A DNA stretch of 7,449 nt, taken from the NCBI GenBank assembly GCA_003133205.1, contig PKWK01000387.1:1-7449 (forward strand). Reading direction: 5' to 3'. Under the pieces are notes generated by a model. The model searched no databases and was not told the origin of the DNA. It saw nothing but the letters and a program-made list of their open reading frames with translations. This DNA is from Granulicella sp. (GTDB taxonomy: Bacteria; Acidobacteriota; Terriglobia; Terriglobales; Acidobacteriaceae). Below are positions 5,335 to 7,449 of the stretch, one piece after another. Both the position numbers and the translations under genes were made by a program. The number at the start of each line of letters is the position of its first letter. Position 1 is the stretch's first letter.

Positions 5335-6762
5335 ATGGCTGCTTTTTGGGTGGCCAAGTTACTGAGAGCGCTTATGTCGATACGCCGCGAGATTACGCCA
5401 ATGCTTCGTCTTGCTCTGCCACTGGTGCTGGCGGAGGTGGGATGGATGTCGATGGGCGTGGTGGATACGGTGATGGTGGGACATCTGCCGCATCCGGCGG
5501 TGACGATCTCGGCGGTGGCGATTGGGCAGGTGCTGTACAACACGCTGGCGTTCGGGATTGGCGGGGTGCTGCTGGGGTTGGATACGTATATCTCGCAGGC
5601 GCATGAGGCGGGCGAGTGGGACGACGCGAATAGGTGGCTGCTGAGCGGGGTGGTGCTGGCGGCGTTGCTGAGCGCGGTGCTGATGGGGATGGTGTGGGTG
5701 GGGCCGCTGGCGATGGCGCGGATGCCTATTGACAGGGAAGTGATGCGGCAGGCGGTGGGGTTTCTCGCGGCGCTGAATTGGGGGACGCCGCCGCTGTTTC
5801 TGTATATGACGTTCCGGCGATATTTGCAGGCGTTCAACCATGTGCGGCCGATTGCGGCGGCGGTGGTGAGCGCGAATGCGGTGAATGCGGGGCTGGACTG
5901 GCTGTTGCTGTTTGGGCATCGATGGATTGTTCTTGGAAAGAGTGTGGGGATTCCGGCGTATGGGGTGGTGGGGGCGGCTTGGTCTACGGCGCTGGCGCGG
6001 CTTTATCTGGCGGCGTTTGTGGGGGTGGCGGTTTGGTGGGTCGATCGGCAGCATGGGTATGGGCTGCGGAGCGCGGAACGCGAATTGGATTGGTCGCGGG
6101 TGCGGAGGCTGGTGGGGCTGGGCGCTCCGGTGGGCGGGCAGATCTTTGTGGAGATTTCGATCTTTGCGGCAGTGACGGCGCTGATTGGGACGATGGGGCC
6201 GGTGTCGCTGGCGGGGCACGAGATTGCGTTGAACTGCGTGAGCTTTACGTTCATGGTGCCGTTTGCGATTTCGGCGGCGGCGACGGTGAGGGTGGGGCAG
6301 GCGGTGGGGCGCGGGTCGGCGAGCGAGGCCGCGGCGGCGGGGTGGACGGCGATCGGATTTGGGGCGGGGTTCATGCTGTGCATGTCGGCGGTGCTGGTGG
6401 GGATGCCGGGGCGGATTGCGGGCGGATTTACGCGGGGGCCGGAGGTGATTGCGGCGGCGGTTCCGCTGCTGCTGGTGGGGGCGGCGTTCCAGTTCTTTGA
6501 CGGCGTGCAGGTGACGGCTACGGGCGCGCTAAGGGGCGTGGGGAATACGCATGCGGGGCTATATGTGCAGTTGGTGGGGTACTGGGTGGTGGGGCTGCCG
6601 CTGGGGTGGTGGCTTGGGTTCCATCGAAAGATGGGGGCGGTGGGGTTGTGGGTGGGATTGTGTGCGGGGTTGATGATTGCGGGCGTGGCGCTGATTTCGG
6701 TTTGGGGTCGGGCCGTAAGGCGGGGGATTTCGAGAGTGCCGACCACGGATCTGCACGGATGA
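5335..6762 (+). CDS. MATE-family efflux transporter (NorM-like)
   Basis: Inner-membrane multidrug and toxin extrusion antiporter; family members expel cationic drugs or metabolites in exchange for Na+ or H+. Length is 475 residues, normal for about 12 helices in two homologous halves. The N-half shows LALPLVLAEVGWMSMGVVDT (26-45), then FRRYLQAFNHVRPIAAAVV and NAVNAGLDWLLLFG, then GVVGAAWSTALARLY. The C-half repeats the plan with LGAPVGGQIFVEISIFAAVT and ISAAATVRVGQAVGRG, as in NorM-type proteins. The substrate cannot be told. The ATG at 5335 has AGGA 8 bases upstream. An in-frame ATG at 5374 (MSIRRE) would put the first helix nearer the N-terminus and is a serious alternative. The last residues TDLHG and the TGA come from the CACGGAT repeat at 6743-6772. 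The gene is divergent from the exported-protein gene and convergent with the EamA gene. Confidence 0.93.
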   Translation: MAAFWVAKLLRALMSIRREITPMLRLALPLVLAEVGWMSMGVVDTVMVGHLPHPAVTISAVAIGQVLYNTLAFGIGGVLLGLDTYISQAHEAGEWDDANRWLLSGVVLAALLSAVLMGMVWVGPLAMARMPIDREVMRQAVGFLAALNWGTPPLFLYMTFRRYLQAFNHVRPIAAAVVSANAVNAGLDWLLLFGHRWIVLGKSVGIPAYGVVGAAWSTALARLYLAAFVGVAVWWVDRQHGYGLRSAERELDWSRVRRLVGLGAPVGGQIFVEISIFAAVTALIGTMGPVSLAGHEIALNCVSFTFMVPFAISAAATVRVGQAVGRGSASEAAAAGWTAIGFGAGFMLCMSAVLVGMPGRIAGGFTRGPEVIAAAVPLLLVGAAFQFFDGVQVTATGALRGVGNTHAGLYVQLVGYWVVGLPLGWWLGFHRKMGAVGLWVGLCAGLMIAGVALISVWGRAVRRGISRVPTTDLHG

Positions 6763-6772
6763 ACACGGATTT
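6743..6772 (+). repeat. CACGGAT triple repeat with 10-bp period, overlapping the MATE stop
   Basis: CACGGAT occurs exactly three times, at 6744-6750, 6754-6760 and 6764-6770, spaced precisely 10 bp. The TGA stop of the MATE gene (6760-6762) lies inside it. From memory, closely similar sequence recurs as a dispersed intergenic repeat in unrelated bacterial genomes; a genome search is needed to confirm it here. Confidence 0.65.
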
Positions 6773-6802
6773 AAGAGACCTCCCCCACGATAACCTCGCC
6801 CA

Positions 6803-6857
6803 CTGGGCTCGGTGATCCCTTCGACAAGCTCAGGGCAGGCTATGGGGCACCCACGTT
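6803..6857 (+). repeat. Composite intergenic repeat between convergent MATE and EamA genes
   Basis: The core GATCCCTTCGACAAGCTCAG (6814-6833), followed by GGCAGG, resembles the hairpin part of repeat copy 1 (CCCTTCG, GCTCA, AGG blocks) and can pair CCCT with AGGG. The flanks CTGGGCTCGGTGA (6803-6815) and ATGGGGCACCCAC (6842-6854) match the ends of the HAD insertion at 11 and 12 of 13 bases. It may also help end transcription of the two convergent genes, though no T tract is seen. Confidence 0.6.
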
Positions 6858-6860
6858 GGT

Positions 6861-7449
6861 TTAGGTGGAGGGGAGTTGTTCGCGGATGCGGGTGCGGGAG
6901 CGGGTGGTGATGATGAGGGCTGCGGCGAGAATGAGGCCGCCGCCGATGCGCGCGCTGGGGCCGAGGGTTTCGTGGAGGATGAAGACGCCGAGGATGGAGC
7001 CGATGAGGGGTTCCATGTTGAGCAGGACTCCGGCTTGCGAGGCGGGGACCTGGGTCATGCCCCAGTTCCAGAGCAGGGTGGTGGCGGCGGTGCAGAGGAA
7101 GCCGCTGGCGGCGAGGGCAAGCCATGCTTTGAGCGAGACGTGTGCGACGGGCGGGAGGCCGTAGATGAGCGGGACGCAGACGACTAGCATCAGGGTTCCG
7201 GAGGCGGTTCCGTAGGCGCTGACTACGATGGCGCTGTGACGCTGCATGAGGCGCTTGTTGAGCAGGACCCAGCCGAGGGCGATGACGAGCGAGAGGACTA
7301 CGAGGAGGTCCCCGGCGAGGGTTGGGCCGGCGGGGCCCGATGTGGGTTGCGCGGCGGTGTGGCGCGCGCCGAGTGCGATGAGTGCGGCGCCGATGGTGGA
7401 GATGGCCAGGGAGAGCCAGCCGGTTGCGTCCATGCGCTCGTGGGCGAAG
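6861..7449 (-). CDS. EamA/DMT-superfamily transporter, N-terminus outside the window
   Basis: Inner-membrane transporter of the drug/metabolite superfamily (EamA, ten helices in two repeats of five); members export amino acids, metabolites or drugs, and the substrate here is unknown. The frame is open to the window end, with FAHER before the ATG at 7433. This fits the end of the first EamA repeat (usually a Glu-containing motif, then a helix such as LSLAISTIGAALIALG), so the ATG at 7433 is internal and roughly 110-130 residues are missing. The visible part holds that helix, then a complete second EamA repeat beginning at AGDLLVVLSLVIALGWVLL. The repeat includes ATTLLWNWGMTQVPAS, the conserved LLNMEPLIGSILGVFILHE (137-155), a final helix GGGLILAAALII and a basic tail. 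The gene is convergent with the MATE gene across 98 bp of repeats. Confidence 0.88.
   Translation of the reverse strand, partial: FAHERMDATGWLSLAISTIGAALIALGARHTAAQPTSGPAGPTLAGDLLVVLSLVIALGWVLLNKRLMQRHSAIVVSAYGTASGTLMLVVCVPLIYGLPPVAHVSLKAWLALAASGFLCTAATTLLWNWGMTQVPASQAGVLLNMEPLIGSILGVFILHETLGPSARIGGGLILAAALIITTRSRTRIREQLPST

Noticed and set aside
5359..6219. 286-codon - strand frame opposite the MATE gene
   Set aside because: The product is a His/Arg/Pro/Gln-rich low-complexity sequence with no domain. The + strand MATE frame is clearly real.
5778..6500. 240-codon + strand frame inside the MATE gene, considered as a sign of frameshift
   Set aside because: It is Gly-rich and without homology, and the MATE frame is continuous with both homologous halves intact, so there is no frameshift.

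Overview
The window looks like chromosome of a high-GC soil bacterium. My best guess is Acidobacteriota, class Terriglobia (Granulicella/Edaphobacter/Terriglobus type). This is inference from gene style, the secreted carboxypeptidase-regulatory-like protein, and intergenic repeats of a kind I associate with that group. No phylogenetic marker is present. I see no tRNA, rRNA, CRISPR array, transposase or phage gene.

Layout: (1) 2-2338, + strand: a 5'-truncated LD-carboxypeptidase (ldcA-like) followed after a few bases by mpl, the murein-tripeptide ligase. Together these form a compact peptidoglycan-recycling unit: LdcA trims tetrapeptides to tripeptides and Mpl reattaches the tripeptide to UDP-MurNAc. 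(2) 2339-2426: convergent gap with a hairpin-forming dispersed repeat. (3) 2427-3509, - strand: a Cof-type (HAD-IIB) phosphatase. Its cap domain carries an in-frame stretch of about 44 residues that looks like a captured intergenic repeat. (4) 3510-3851: gene-free, with a markedly AT-rich island (about 37% GC over 3521-3680) holding tandem TATATAC motifs, then a second copy of the dispersed repeat. (5) 3931-5247, - strand: an exported protein of beta-sandwich (carboxypeptidase regulatory-like) repeats. A coding-looking tail lies just past its stop in another frame. (6) 5248-5334: divergent promoter region with a near-palindrome. (7) 5335-6762, + strand: a MATE-family efflux transporter whose last codons and stop come from a CACGGAT triple repeat. 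(8) 6763-6860: convergent gap made largely of repeats. (9) 6861-7449, - strand: the C-terminal two-thirds of an EamA/DMT transporter that runs off the window.

Except for ldcA-mpl, neighbours show no obvious shared pathway. Two things stand out. Dispersed repeats sit in or against genes at several places: inside the HAD gene, at the end of the MATE gene, and just beyond the frameshifted tail of the exported protein. Codon third positions are G-rich in + strand genes and C-rich in - strand genes, so the whole + strand is G-rich whatever the gene direction. I did not find a convincing undescribed multi-gene system. The best leads are the repeat-derived insertion in the HAD protein and the frameshifted tail of the exported protein.
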